Below, piece after piece: positions 53,625-64,000 of a stretch of DNA of 64,000 bases. Under the pieces are notes generated by a model. It saw only the letters and a program-made list of their open reading frames with translations. It searched no databases and was not told the origin of the DNA. The stretch is from NCBI RefSeq assembly GCF_018598225.1, contig NZ_JAHESF010000030.1, forward strand, positions 1 to 64,000, read 5' to 3'. A program made the translations under genes and the position numbers. The stretch comes from Chryseosolibacter histidinae (lineage in GTDB: Bacteria > Bacteroidota > Bacteroidia > Cytophagales > Cyclobacteriaceae). Numbering within the stretch: position 1 is the first letter of the stretch; every line of letters starts with the position of its first letter.

Positions 53625-54884
53625 GTGTCAGCTATCCCTTCTTTTGAAAACTTTAATCTTAACCGGCAGCTTCTGAACGCTGTTGCCGACGCCGGCTTCA
53701 GCACACCAACTGAAATTCAGCAGAAAGCGATCCCGCTGATCCTGGGTGGCCAGGAGGTGATCGGCATCGCCCAAACGGGAACGGGCAAAACAGCAGCATA
53801 CCTGCTTCCGGTGCTCATGAAAGTGAAGTATGCACAAGGCACCGACCCGCGTGTGCTGATCCTGGCACCCACCAAGGAGCTTACGTTGCAGATCGCCGAT
53901 CATGCCCGCCAGCTTACCAAATATACCGACCTGCGCGTGCTGCCCATCTATGGTGGCATCGGTCCAAAAGCGCAGACCGAAGCCATCAGCCAGGGCGTGG
54001 ACATCCTCATTGCCACACCGGGAAGGTTTATGGAGATCTACCTCAAGGGAGACCTGCCCACCAAGCTGATCAAAACCCTGGTTCTCGACGAGGCTGACCG
54101 CATGATGGACATGGGCTTTATGCCGCAGCTGCGGAAGATCTTTGAAGTGATCCCTGGTAAACGACAGAACCTTTTGTTCTCCGCCACCTTCTCAGAGCGC
54201 ATCGAAAGACTCTCGTTGGAATTCCTGGAGTTCCCCGTGAAGATCGAGGTGACACCACAAGCCACCACCGCCTCGCAGGTTGAGCAGGAGCTTTACCTGG
54301 TGCCCAACCTCAAGACCAAGATCAACTTTCTCGAATACTTGCTGAAGCAGGAAGAATTCAACCGGGTGATGATCTTCACCAGGACCAAAGAAGTTGCCGA
54401 CAACGTGTTCAAGTATCTTGAGCGAAAAGGACTCGGACCGGTGCGTGTCATTCACTCCAACAAAGGACAGAACAGCCGCATCAACGCCGTGAACGAATTC
54501 AAGGAGGGTGATCTCAAGGTGCTGGTGTCTACAGATGTTACAGCGCGTGGTATCGACGTAACCAAAGTCTCGCATGTGATCAACTTCGACGTACCGATCT
54601 TATACGAAGACTATGTGCACCGCATCGGCAGAACAGGCAGGGCTTTCCAGGAAGGCAAGGCGATCACGTTCGTAACGAAAGCGGAAGCGTACCACATCGA
54701 GAAGATCGAAAAACTGATCCGTGAAAAGATCCCGGTGAAACAAATGCCGCGTGAAGTTGAGATCGCAGAAACTCCCTTCGAAGAAGCACAGGAAATGGCG
54801 AGGGAGATTGACAGGCAGAAACGGAAAGAGGATCCCGAATTTAAGGGGGCGTTTCATGAGAGGAAGAATAGTAGTCAGAAGTAA
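53625..54884 (+). CDS. DEAD-box RNA helicase
   Basis: An ATP-dependent RNA helicase of 419 residues. Motifs in order are: Q motif FSTPTEIQQKAIP, Walker A AQTGTGKTAAYLLP, Ia APTKELTLQ, TPGR, DEAD in LVLDEADRMMDMGF, SATF, and the C-terminal VLVSTDVTARGIDV and HRIGRTGR. The start is GTG at 53625, as no in-frame ATG precedes the Q motif. The short basic/acidic tail lacks the long RNA-binding extension of some RhlE-type proteins. Such helicases aid ribosome assembly or mRNA decay; the exact role is open. Confidence 0.95.
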   Translation: MSAIPSFENFNLNRQLLNAVADAGFSTPTEIQQKAIPLILGGQEVIGIAQTGTGKTAAYLLPVLMKVKYAQGTDPRVLILAPTKELTLQIADHARQLTKYTDLRVLPIYGGIGPKAQTEAISQGVDILIATPGRFMEIYLKGDLPTKLIKTLVLDEADRMMDMGFMPQLRKIFEVIPGKRQNLLFSATFSERIERLSLEFLEFPVKIEVTPQATTASQVEQELYLVPNLKTKINFLEYLLKQEEFNRVMIFTRTKEVADNVFKYLERKGLGPVRVIHSNKGQNSRINAVNEFKEGDLKVLVSTDVTARGIDVTKVSHVINFDVPILYEDYVHRIGRTGRAFQEGKAITFVTKAEAYHIEKIEKLIREKIPVKQMPREVEIAETPFEEAQEMAREIDRQKRKEDPEFKGAFHERKNSSQK

Positions 54885-54930
54885 GGAGCCAGGAGTCAGA
54901 AGGGGAAAGTCTTCGATCGACTGGTGGGCT

Positions 54931-54976
54931 CACGTACTTCGCATATCCTTCCCGATAGCTGTCGGGATCGTACCTT
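54931..54976. repeat. TACGARR remnant B3 with palindrome
   Basis: CACGTACTTCGCATATCC precedes, and TCGTACC follows, the palindrome TCCCGATAGCTGTCGGGA at 54950-54967, which differs from the other two copies by one central base. The flanks are decayed heptamers of family B. It lies between the helicase gene and the rho terminator. Confidence 0.7.
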
Positions 54977-54990
54977 AGGGAGATAGAAAT

Positions 54991-55023
54991 AAAAAAAACG
55001 CAGCTTCGAGGGCTGCGTTTTTT
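54991..55023. terminator. Terminator after rho
   Basis: AAAACGCAGC / GCTGCGTTTT stem with a seven-base loop, flanked by A and T runs; it works on either strand. It follows the rho stop codon (minus) and would also end read-through from the helicase gene. Confidence 0.9.
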
Positions 55024-55043
55024 ATTAGTAAGACAATAAAGTT

Positions 55044-56645
<1,602 letters not shown>

Positions 56646-56934
56646 GCGATTTTAGAAAAAAATTGAAATTGTGTGTTTGTATAAGTTGTGAAGTTGTTCT
56701 ATTCAGAATAGTCCTGAAATTGGCATCAATACGGAAAGTCAGTGTTGAAGTAAAAAAATCGAAAGCAAAATACCGGATTTATATTCAGAGGGCTTGAGAT
56801 AAAGCCGAATGATGATGCAATTATAGGCTAAAATTTAACATTATCAAACCATTAAAAATATTTTATTCCGGCATCAATAACACAGGCATTCCAAAAAAAT
56901 TAATTTTGGAATCCATTCTATAAACAATAAAAAT
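56646..56934. other. Divergent control region between rho and serS
   Basis: A 289-base AT-rich region with no gene. It contains the palindrome CTATTCAGAATAG in the rho leader, a 9-bp inverted repeat ATTCCAAAA / TTTTGGAAT at 56888-56912, and inside it TAATTTTG (56901-56908), which fits the TAnnTTTG -7 box for serS, 27 bases before its ATG. Rho genes are often autoregulated through their leaders; nothing specific can be shown here. Confidence 0.45.
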
Positions 56935-58209
56935 ATGCTCCAGGTTTCCGTGCTCCGGGAAGATAAGGATAAGGTTATCAACGGATTAAAAAAGAGAAGG
57001 TTAAAGAACATCGAAGCAACGCTGGAAAGCATATTGTCGCTTGACCAAAAGCGGCGCCAGACTCAGCAGCAGCATGACAGTTTTCTGGCAGAGAGCAATA
57101 CACTCGCCAAAGAGATCGGCGCGTTGATGAAAGGCGGCCAGAAAGAGCAAGCGGAAAAGATCAAGGCACGTACAGCCGAGCTGAAAAGATCCATCGCAGA
57201 CCTGGCAACAGATCTCAGCAAAACTGAAGAAGAGCTTCAAAAACTTCTCTACTCCGTGCCCAACGTACCGCATGAGCGAGTGCCCGACGGCGGCGGTCCT
57301 GACGACAACCTGAAAGTGCATGAGTGGGGAACGATACCCCAGCTCGGCAGCGATGCCGTTCCACACTGGGACCTCATCAAAAAATACGACATCATCGACT
57401 TCGAGCTCGGCAACAAGATCTCCGGTGCGGGGTTCCCCGTGTACAAGGGCAAAGGTGCCAAGCTGCAGCGTGCGCTGATCAACTTCTTTTTGAACGAAGC
57501 AGAAAAGCAGGGATACAAGGAAATTCAACCGCCCATTGTGGTAAACGAAGCCTCCGGTTACGGCACAGGGCAACTTCCCGACAAGGAAGGCCAGATGTAC
57601 CACATCACCGAAGATGGCCTGTACCTGATCCCTACAGCGGAAGTGCCCATCACCAACCTGTACCGCGATGTGATTCTCAGCGACGCAGACCTTCCTGTGA
57701 AGAACGCCGGGTTCACGCCGTGTTTCAGAAGAGAGGCCGGCAGCTGGGGGGCGCACGTACGGGGGCTGAACAGGCTGCACCAGTTCGATAAAGTTGAGAT
57801 CGTTCAGATCAGGAAGCCGGAAGAATCATACCAGACGTTGGATGAAATGTGCGCCTACGTTCAAAGCCTGCTCGAGAAGCTCGAGCTTCCTTACCGGAAG
57901 CTGCTGCTCTGCGGAGGCGACATGGGCGTAAACTCCGCCATGACCTTCGATATGGAAGTATATGCCGCCGCCCAGCAACGATGGCTGGAAGTGAGCTCTG
58001 TGAGCAACTTCGAGACCTTCCAGGCCAACCGTTTGAAGCTGCGTTACAAGAGCAAAGAAGGCAAGACCCAACTGCTGCACACGCTCAATGGAAGCGCCCT
58101 CGCTTTGCCCCGGATCGTGGCAGGCATCCTCGAAAACAACCAGACGAAAGATGGCATCCGCATCCCCAAAGTGCTGGTGCCGTATACGGGATTTGAGATG
58201 ATAAATTAG
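56935..58209 (+). CDS. serS: Seryl-tRNA synthetase
   Basis: A class II aminoacyl-tRNA synthetase of 424 residues. The N-terminal antiparallel coiled coil (about 25-105, rich in Gln, Glu and Lys) binds the long variable arm of tRNA-Ser. Motif 2 is AGFTPCFRREAGSWG with the conserved arginine, and motif 3 is LNGSALALPRIVAGILENNQ. The TAEVP segment (LIPTAEVPITNLY) binds serine. Length is normal. A very large hairpin follows. Confidence 0.97.
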   Translation: MLQVSVLREDKDKVINGLKKRRLKNIEATLESILSLDQKRRQTQQQHDSFLAESNTLAKEIGALMKGGQKEQAEKIKARTAELKRSIADLATDLSKTEEELQKLLYSVPNVPHERVPDGGGPDDNLKVHEWGTIPQLGSDAVPHWDLIKKYDIIDFELGNKISGAGFPVYKGKGAKLQRALINFFLNEAEKQGYKEIQPPIVVNEASGYGTGQLPDKEGQMYHITEDGLYLIPTAEVPITNLYRDVILSDADLPVKNAGFTPCFRREAGSWGAHVRGLNRLHQFDKVEIVQIRKPEESYQTLDEMCAYVQSLLEKLELPYRKLLLCGGDMGVNSAMTFDMEVYAAAQQRWLEVSSVSNFETFQANRLKLRYKSKEGKTQLLHTLNGSALALPRIVAGILENNQTKDGIRIPKVLVPYTGFEMIN

Positions 58210-58216
58210 TCCACCC

Positions 58217-58271
58217 TAGTCGTCGGACCACTGCGCACAGAGCAGCGCGCCGGGCAGTGGTCTGACGACTA
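58217..58271. repeat. Large hairpin (18-bp stem) after serS
   Basis: TAGTCGTCGGACCACTGC (58217-58234) and GCAGTGGTCTGACGACTA (58254-58271) pair over 18 bp with one G-T position, around a GC-rich 19-base loop. It is followed by ATTTT. It may be the serS terminator, or a REP-like mobile palindrome acting as one, since its length and high GC exceed what a terminator needs. Confidence 0.75.
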
Positions 58272-58351
58272 TTTTAAAAAGGGGAAAAAGTTTCTTACTT
58301 TTTCATGCTTAATGATTCCCGCAAGACAGCAGGGATCAGAAATCCCCCAGC

Positions 58352-60148
58352 ATGCGGTTTTGTTTTTGTACCCTCTTAGCCTTCGTAGTCGTTCCAGTTA
58401 TTTTACGGGCACAACCTGTTCCGGCTGACAGCCTTGAATCGCGCAGCTTTCCTTCCGATACAGCGAAGATCAACTACTGGATCAAGTGGATCTCCAAAAA
58501 CACGAAGACGAATACACAACGGGCGCTGGATCTTTCTACAACTGGTCTTTCATTGGCCAGGAAAGCTGAGTACCGGCACGGTGAAGCGAAGCTCTTACGT
58601 CTCAAAGGGCTTTGCAGCTTGTTCCTCAACGACCACACTGCTTACCTCACCTACGCAGACAGCAGCGCGGTATTGCTCAAGCAGCTCGGCATGTGGGAGC
58701 TTGCCGTTACCAATGAAATGAACCTGGGCAGTGTGAACACGGGAACGCTCGGAAATTACGGTGAGGGTTTTCGCCACTATAAGGAAGCATTGGAGATCGC
58801 CAAAAAAAATGGCATCGAGTCGCAGGTTCCCAATGCGATGGCAGGTATGGCAGGCATTTATCTCGATCTGAAAGAGCTTGACAAGGCGCTGAAGCAATAT
58901 CTGCTGGCGATGGAATTCAATGGCGAATGGAAAGACCGGAATGCGCCCGCCATCATGCGGCAAAGTGTGGGCGAGATCTATCTTAAAACCGACAAGCTCG
59001 ACAGCGCAGCGCATTACCTGAACGACGCGCTCAGGATCTTCACCATCAACGAGAATAAAGGCGGTGAAGTGAGTGTGCTCACCGACCTGAGCGAGCTTGC
59101 CCGCAAACAGGGCCAGCTCAAAACAGCGCTTGACTACGACCTGCGGGCACTGGAGCTCAGCAAGCAATTCAGTTATAAAAGGCCCCTGATCTATTGTTAT
59201 GAGTCGCTCGGCAAAACGTATTGGGCATTGCATGAACCCAAAAAGAGCCGGGATTATTTTTTACCGGCATTAAAAATGTCGGAGGAGCTGAACATGAAAG
59301 ACGATATCGCGGAATCGGCTTCCTTTCTTGCCATGATCGAAGAAGCCGAAAAGAACTACGATGCATCGTTGCACTACCTGAAGCTGAGCCGTATTTATTC
59401 AGACAGTGTGTTGAACGAAGAGAAGAACCGGCAGCTGGCATGGCTTGCAACACATTTCGAGACGGAGAAAAAAAGTCAGGAGATCGAAATACTGACGAAA
59501 GACAATACGCTGAAACGCGCGTACCTGGTTTCTTCCGGAGTAGGCACGGTGCTGTTGTTAACGGTGGGGATACTGATATTCAACCGGAGAAACCTGAAGA
59601 ATAAAAAACAGCTCGAGATCGCCAGGATGAACAGTGAGATGATCGACAGGAAACGGGAGCTGGCGGAAACCGAGCTCAGGGCCAGGCAAGCTGAAGAGCT
59701 CAGGCTGCGGGCCGACCTTGAATTCAAGAACAAGGAGCTGATGACCCATGCCCTTCACCTCATCCAGAAGAATGAAACGCTCATCACACTGAAATCCAAA
59801 TTCGTTGAGATCAGAAAATCATTACCTGATACCCTTGCCGGAAGGCTCAATCCGCTGAACAACCTTGTGAGAATGAGCCTGAACATGGATAAGGACTGGG
59901 ATGGATTCCGTCTTCATTTTGAAAAAGTGAACAACGGTTTTTTTGAAAAGATCCAGTCGCAATATCCTTCGCTCAGCGCCAAAGACCTTAAGCTTTGCGC
60001 GCTAATGAAACTGAATCTCGAAACAAAAGAGATCGCTTCCATCCTCGATATCTCGCCTGAAAGTGTGAAGGTAGCGCGGCACCGGTTGCGCAAAAAATTC
60101 GACCTGCCCACAGATCAAAGCCTGCACGCGTTTCTTCGTTCACTTTGA
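58352..60148 (+). CDS. TPR signalling protein with membrane helix and LuxR-like HTH
   Basis: A 598-residue protein of a Bacteroidota-typical regulator class. It has a signal peptide (LLAFVVVPVILRAQ), periplasmic TPR repeats from about residue 70 to 360 (FRHYKEALEIAKKNGIESQ, ALKQYLLAMEFNGEWKDRN), one transmembrane helix near residue 395 (SSGVGTVLLLTVGILIF), a cytoplasmic coiled coil, and a C-terminal LuxR-type HTH (DLKLCALMKLNLETKEIASI, SPESVKVARHRLRKKF). It could sense envelope events and act directly on DNA. No His-kinase domain is present. It precedes a T9SS cargo gene by about 130 bases. Confidence 0.88.
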   Translation: MRFCFCTLLAFVVVPVILRAQPVPADSLESRSFPSDTAKINYWIKWISKNTKTNTQRALDLSTTGLSLARKAEYRHGEAKLLRLKGLCSLFLNDHTAYLTYADSSAVLLKQLGMWELAVTNEMNLGSVNTGTLGNYGEGFRHYKEALEIAKKNGIESQVPNAMAGMAGIYLDLKELDKALKQYLLAMEFNGEWKDRNAPAIMRQSVGEIYLKTDKLDSAAHYLNDALRIFTINENKGGEVSVLTDLSELARKQGQLKTALDYDLRALELSKQFSYKRPLIYCYESLGKTYWALHEPKKSRDYFLPALKMSEELNMKDDIAESASFLAMIEEAEKNYDASLHYLKLSRIYSDSVLNEEKNRQLAWLATHFETEKKSQEIEILTKDNTLKRAYLVSSGVGTVLLLTVGILIFNRRNLKNKKQLEIARMNSEMIDRKRELAETELRARQAEELRLRADLEFKNKELMTHALHLIQKNETLITLKSKFVEIRKSLPDTLAGRLNPLNNLVRMSLNMDKDWDGFRLHFEKVNNGFFEKIQSQYPSLSAKDLKLCALMKLNLETKEIASILDISPESVKVARHRLRKKFDLPTDQSLHAFLRSL

Positions 60149-60280
60149 TAGCCACGGTTGAAACCCGTGGCCATACATTCACACAGTTATTCAAGCCATT
60201 CATCCTCAGCGGTGTAACCTACGCTCACTCCGGCAGATAAGCTCATGTTTTGGCAGTTTCTTCGAAAGAAAAATACAATC

Positions 60281-63200
60281 ATGAGTTTATTTACCAGGAT
60301 TCTAATTGTTGTTGCCGCGTTGCTCTTTTTCCGGCCGGGTGCGCAGGGGCAGCAACTTTTTATAGCGAAAAACAGCTCAGGCGGACTTAATAACGGGGGG
60401 CTGATCTTCAGCTTCAAGTCAGATGGCACGGCCTACACCAAGTTGATAGACGCCGCTAATGGATCGCTTCTTTTCAAAGGGATGACCCAGGGGCCTGATG
60501 GTTACCTGTACGGGGCTTCTAACAGTGGTCTGGGCAACGACGGCTACATCTTCAAGATGAAGGCCAACGGATCGGCTTTCTCCATCATCAAGACATTTCA
60601 GTCTAACGTAGACAATGCGGCGAGTATGAATTTCAAACCGCTCATCGTCGGCGACAAGATGTACGGTGTCTCTTACTATGGCGGCGACAACGGTCGGGGT
60701 ACTTTATTCTCCATGAAGCTCGACGGAACAGCATTAACAGTGCTTTTCAGCTTCCCGGCGGCGAATGGCCAACCTTATGGTCAACTCTTAGACGGCAATG
60801 ATGGGTATTTTTATGGAAGGATCTACGGTGCACAGGGGATCTTCAGGATCAGGCCTGACGGCACCGGCTTCTCGGTGCTTCATACGTTTACAACAGGTGG
60901 TAACACCGATGGATATGGTGGCGCAGGTGATATCGTTTTTGGTCTCGACGGTTTTCTGTACGGTGTAGAAATTTTCGGAGGCACCAATGAAACCGGCAAC
61001 GGCAACGCGGGCGCGATCTGGCGGTTGAGCCGCGATGGTACTGTTTACAACTATTACAGTATGGGCGGCGCGAATGCAGCCACCATGGGTGCAGAATCAC
61101 TGGGAGGCCTGATGGCGGCCAGCAATGGCAACATTTACGGCGTGGCCAAAGGAGGAAGCAACGGCAACGGCATGATCTTCAAGATCACGGCAGGAACCAG
61201 CCCGCAGATCAGCAAAGTGGTGGATTTCCCAACTACCTTTGGCATGCCTTCCAGCACGCTCACAGAATATAACGGTTTATTGTGGGGATTAGGCATGCAG
61301 TCTAACACTGGCAATGGCTGTGTGTTCAGCGTGAGCATGCCCAACCAGACTCTTACCAAGATACTCGATCTGAACACCACTACCGGAAGCTGGGACAGGG
61401 ATGCAATCGTAGCGGTTGACGCCTCAAAGGCATACCAAGATCTTACTTTTCAACCCGTGTCGGCGCATAGCCTGGGCGATGGGCCATTCAATGTGACGGT
61501 CACAGGTCCATCGGGAGGGTCCACCATTGTGATCACCAGCTCCAATACAAACGTGGCCACCGTCAGCGGCAACACGGTTACGATTGTAGGAACAGGAACC
61601 TGTACGCTCACAGCAAACGCGGCGGCCAACGGAAGCTACTTCCAGGCGACACCTGTTTCTCAAACTTTAACGGTGAACAAAGGATCACAAACCATTTCGT
61701 TCGCTGCCATCACCGGGAAAAAATATGGCGATGCAGCGTTTGATCCGGGTGCCACTTCCAGCGCTGCGCTGGCGGTAACGTATCAATCTTCCGATCCTTC
61801 CATCCTTTCAATCTCAGGCAGCGCCGCTACCATTCACAAAGCAGGAACGGTTACGCTCACGGCAAAACAGGCGGGCAATGCATCTTACCTGGCTGCCACT
61901 GACGCCACGCAGCAAGTGACCATCGGCAAGGCAACGCTGAATGTAACAGCGAACGCCGCCAGCAGAACCTATGGCGCTTCAGAGCCCACGTTCACATTAA
62001 GCTACTCCGGTTTCATCGGCAGTGACAATGCTTCTGTGATCGATACAAAACCAGTAGCTGAACCCGATGCCACTGCGCTGAGCTGGCCCGGCACTTATGA
62101 TATAACTGTTTCGGGAGGGACTGATAACAACTACAGCTTCAATTATTCACCAGGTACCCTCACCATCACGCAGGCAACGCTGACGGCGAAACCGAACGAC
62201 GTATCGAGGGAATATGGCGCAGACAATCCTGCTTTTACACTTTCGTACACCGGGTTCGTGAATAATGAAGTTCCTTCCGACCTCAACGTAATGCCTATAC
62301 CTGATACCGATGTGCTCGCGACCGCTACAAGTCCTGTAGGAAACTATACGATCAGGGCTTTCGGCGCGCAAGCTGGCTCCGACCCCCGGTACACGATCGT
62401 GAATGGAACGGGCATCCTCACCATCACAAAAGCTTCTCAGTCCATCGCTTTTGGATCACTGGATCCGAAGCTGGTGAGTGATGCTCCTTTTCAATTGCAG
62501 GCCACAGCATCGTCGGGGCTCGATGTAACCTTCACCAGCTCCAACACAAGTGTCGCCACGGTTACTGGTAATACAGTTACCATTGTGGGCGCCGGTAGCA
62601 CGAACATCGTTGCCAGCCAGGCAGGGAACGGAAATTACAACGCCGCTGCAGATGCCACACAACCACTGACCGTGAACAAGCTGACCCAGACCATTAACTT
62701 CGGAGCACTGGCATCCAAAACCTATAAAGATGCAGCTTTCACGATAAGCGCAGCGGCATCGTCAGGGCTGCCCGTTCATTTCACGAGCAGTAACAACGGT
62801 GTCGCCACTGTATCCGGCAATACGATCACCATCACCGGCGCGGGTACAGTTACCATCAGCGCTGTTCAGGATGGCAACGCCACATATAAAGCTGCAACAC
62901 AGGAGCAGACACTGGTAGTAAACAAAGCAAGCCAGACCATTTCGTTCGCTGCCATTTCAGATAAAGCACTGGGAGACGCTTTCTCCATCACTGCGACATC
63001 TTCTTCAGGCCTGCCCGTAACCATAACACCTTCTCTGAACAGGGCTACTGTTTCGGGCAGCCAGGTGACTCTTACAAGCGCTGGAAGGATCACGCTGAAA
63101 GCCACGCAAGCCGGCGATGCCAACTACCTGGCTGCTGCGCCCGTGGAAAGAAGCTTCTGCGTGAAGCCTGCAAAACCAGTGATCCGCCCGTCGTTCACCG

Positions 63201-63637
63201 ACACTGAAGCTCCTGTGCTTACTTCGAGCAATGCATCGGGCAACCAGTGGTACGTAGGCGGCACTTCCATCGCGGGAGCTACCAACCAGGACCTGAAAGT
63301 ATCGAAGGCTGGCATCTACAAAGTGATCACCACCATAGATGACTGCGCGAGCGAATTCTCGGATGACTTTGCCATTGTCGTCACCGGCATCGAAGAAAGC
63401 CGACACACTGAGATCAGCCTGTATCCCAACCCCGTTATGGATCATCTTACCGTATCAGGACTGCCGGCAAAAGCGGAGTTGCAAATGACATCGGCGCTCG
63501 GCATCCGGCAACACTTTGCTGTAGAGGTGCTCAACGGCTTGCATGTGGTTCACACGGCGCACCTGGCATCGGGTCTCTACATTTTACAGATCTATGACAA
63601 CCACAGCCTGAAGCAGATCAAGTTTGAGAAGAAGTAA
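60281..63637 (+). CDS. Giant T9SS cargo protein with GloVer-like repeats and MBG/Ig-like domains
   Basis: An exported protein of 1118 residues starting at the ATG at 60281, which opens the signal peptide (ILIVVAALLFFRPGAQG); an in-frame ATG at 60245 is also possible. Residues 25-375 hold tandem GloVer-type repeats (GPDGYLYGASNSGLGNDGYI, IFKMKANGSAFSIIKTF). Residues 380-980 hold bacterial Ig-like and MBG (mostly beta) modules (ANAASRTYGASEPTFTLSYS, SREYGADNPAFTLSYTGF) with recurring TISFAAI, SSNTNVATVSGN and TITGAGT segments. The C-terminal 75 residues are a sorting tail (LYPNPVMDHLTVSG, GLYILQIYDN). Probably a surface adhesin or matrix component. Confidence 0.9.
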   Translation: MSLFTRILIVVAALLFFRPGAQGQQLFIAKNSSGGLNNGGLIFSFKSDGTAYTKLIDAANGSLLFKGMTQGPDGYLYGASNSGLGNDGYIFKMKANGSAFSIIKTFQSNVDNAASMNFKPLIVGDKMYGVSYYGGDNGRGTLFSMKLDGTALTVLFSFPAANGQPYGQLLDGNDGYFYGRIYGAQGIFRIRPDGTGFSVLHTFTTGGNTDGYGGAGDIVFGLDGFLYGVEIFGGTNETGNGNAGAIWRLSRDGTVYNYYSMGGANAATMGAESLGGLMAASNGNIYGVAKGGSNGNGMIFKITAGTSPQISKVVDFPTTFGMPSSTLTEYNGLLWGLGMQSNTGNGCVFSVSMPNQTLTKILDLNTTTGSWDRDAIVAVDASKAYQDLTFQPVSAHSLGDGPFNVTVTGPSGGSTIVITSSNTNVATVSGNTVTIVGTGTCTLTANAAANGSYFQATPVSQTLTVNKGSQTISFAAITGKKYGDAAFDPGATSSAALAVTYQSSDPSILSISGSAATIHKAGTVTLTAKQAGNASYLAATDATQQVTIGKATLNVTANAASRTYGASEPTFTLSYSGFIGSDNASVIDTKPVAEPDATALSWPGTYDITVSGGTDNNYSFNYSPGTLTITQATLTAKPNDVSREYGADNPAFTLSYTGFVNNEVPSDLNVMPIPDTDVLATATSPVGNYTIRAFGAQAGSDPRYTIVNGTGILTITKASQSIAFGSLDPKLVSDAPFQLQATASSGLDVTFTSSNTSVATVTGNTVTIVGAGSTNIVASQAGNGNYNAAADATQPLTVNKLTQTINFGALASKTYKDAAFTISAAASSGLPVHFTSSNNGVATVSGNTITITGAGTVTISAVQDGNATYKAATQEQTLVVNKASQTISFAAISDKALGDAFSITATSSSGLPVTITPSLNRATVSGSQVTLTSAGRITLKATQAGDANYLAAAPVERSFCVKPAKPVIRPSFTDTEAPVLTSSNASGNQWYVGGTSIAGATNQDLKVSKAGIYKVITTIDDCASEFSDDFAIVVTGIEESRHTEISLYPNPVMDHLTVSGLPAKAELQMTSALGIRQHFAVEVLNGLHVVHTAHLASGLYILQIYDNHSLKQIKFEKK

Positions 63638-63669
63638 CAAACAGATCCATCATCAAAATCACAAAGGAA

Positions 63670-64000
63670 ATGAAAATGAAAATAAAAAATACCAGCCTGG
63701 CATCCGTCCTCTGCCTGACATTCATAATGCTCTTCACGGCGTGCAGCGAAGAAGAACCTGCGCCCAGTGATGCTGTGTTGTCGAAGCTGAAAAGCAAAAC
63801 ATGGAACGTCAGCAGCGTACAGGTAGACGGTGTGGACCAGACCACTTTATTTGCGGGCATGACGCTTACGTTCACCGTGAAAGATTACCAGGTAAATCCC
63901 GCGAATGCGATCTGGCCCGCCAGCGGCACGTGGCAGTTCACCGACAAGGAAGGCACCGTAATAACACGGAATGACGGACTGGAGATAACGGTGGCCGAGA
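63670..64000 (+). CDS. Partial lipoprotein, lipocalin-like candidate
   Basis: The frame opens with an ATG at 63670 and runs off the window end after 110 codons. The signal peptide ends in a lipobox (TFIMLFTACSEEEPAP). The mature part (LKSKTWNVSSVQVDGVDQTT, FTVKDYQVNPANAI, WPASGTWQFTDKEGTV) shows the start-of-barrel pattern of small Bacteroidota lipocalin-like or DUF5004-type lipoproteins, but the family cannot be fixed from a fragment. It follows the T9SS cargo gene by 32 bases and may share its transcript. Confidence 0.72.
   Translation, partial: MKMKIKNTSLASVLCLTFIMLFTACSEEEPAPSDAVLSKLKSKTWNVSSVQVDGVDQTTLFAGMTLTFTVKDYQVNPANAIWPASGTWQFTDKEGTVITRNDGLEITVAE

Noticed and set aside
53625-55043. 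Recent horizontal transfer around the helicase and rho
   Set aside because: Codon use and composition look the same as in neighbouring core genes; only the small palindrome is foreign-looking.

Overview
The window looks like a chromosomal segment of a Bacteroidota bacterium, most likely order Cytophagales (Chryseolinea- or Ohtaekwangia-like; the genus is a guess). The grounds are: a type IX secretion/gliding locus (porP/sprF-gldK-gldL-gldM-gldN) preceded by hemD and a DUF4271 gene; a separate sprE/porW lipoprotein; proteins with a T9SS C-terminal sorting tail; an ATP synthase operon without the beta and epsilon genes; and starts without clear Shine-Dalgarno sites. No phage, integrase, transposase or CRISPR array is visible, and most genes are core housekeeping genes.

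Layout. 1-10 kb: a large T9SS cargo protein, guaB, an RlpA-SPOR protein, a TauE/SafE permease, a NadR-like kinase, an MFS transporter, a DUF2721 protein and an exported aminotransferase-fold enzyme. 10.7-19.9 kb: a LytS/LytTR two-component pair, hemH, an acetyltransferase-like protein coupled to a PAS histidine kinase, a YdeI-like protein, a small HTH regulator, and a methyltransferase/UbiA-like pair. 19.9-26.9 kb, minus strand: M23 peptidase, bactofilin, atpZ, an AtpI-like gene, then atpB-E-F-H-A-G. 27.1-34 kb, plus strand: sprE/porW, PBP1A, uvrC. 34-41.7 kb, minus strand: DUF4271-hemD-porP-gldKLMN. 41.8-50.7 kb: hemW, a TerB-like protein, a LOG-family protein, a lytic transglycosylase, a creatininase-family protein, scpA (minus strand), dxs, an alpha/beta hydrolase and a zinc-ribbon membrane protein. 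50.8-58.2 kb: dienelactone hydrolase, tRNA-His, dihydroorotase, a DEAD-box helicase, rho and serS. 58.3-64 kb: a TPR-LuxR signalling protein, a second giant T9SS cargo protein and a lipoprotein cut by the window edge.

How the genes fit together. Much of the window concerns the cell envelope. It encodes the T9SS motor (GldL/GldM), the outer-membrane ring (GldK/GldN), accessory parts (PorP/SprF-like, SprE/PorW) and two likely clients. It also encodes peptidoglycan synthesis and remodelling enzymes (PBP1A, M23 peptidase with bactofilin, RlpA, lytic transglycosylase). The F1Fo operon makes the proton-driven ATP synthase apart from beta and epsilon.

The most unusual material is intergenic. Three families of short-period repeats recur: heptamers of TAATCRG, heptamers of TACGARR, and a CGCAGAT-based unit with a 9-10 bp period. 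Most copies are built as two inverted arms around a spacer. In the TAATCRG family the TAA stop codon of flanking genes is itself the start of a repeat unit at five gene ends. An 18-bp palindrome, TCCCGATAGCTATCGGGA, sits inside or beside these arrays at three places, twice with short flanking direct repeats that resemble target-site duplications. Inverted repeats also lie directly before guaB, between atpE and atpF, before the zinc-ribbon protein and after serS.
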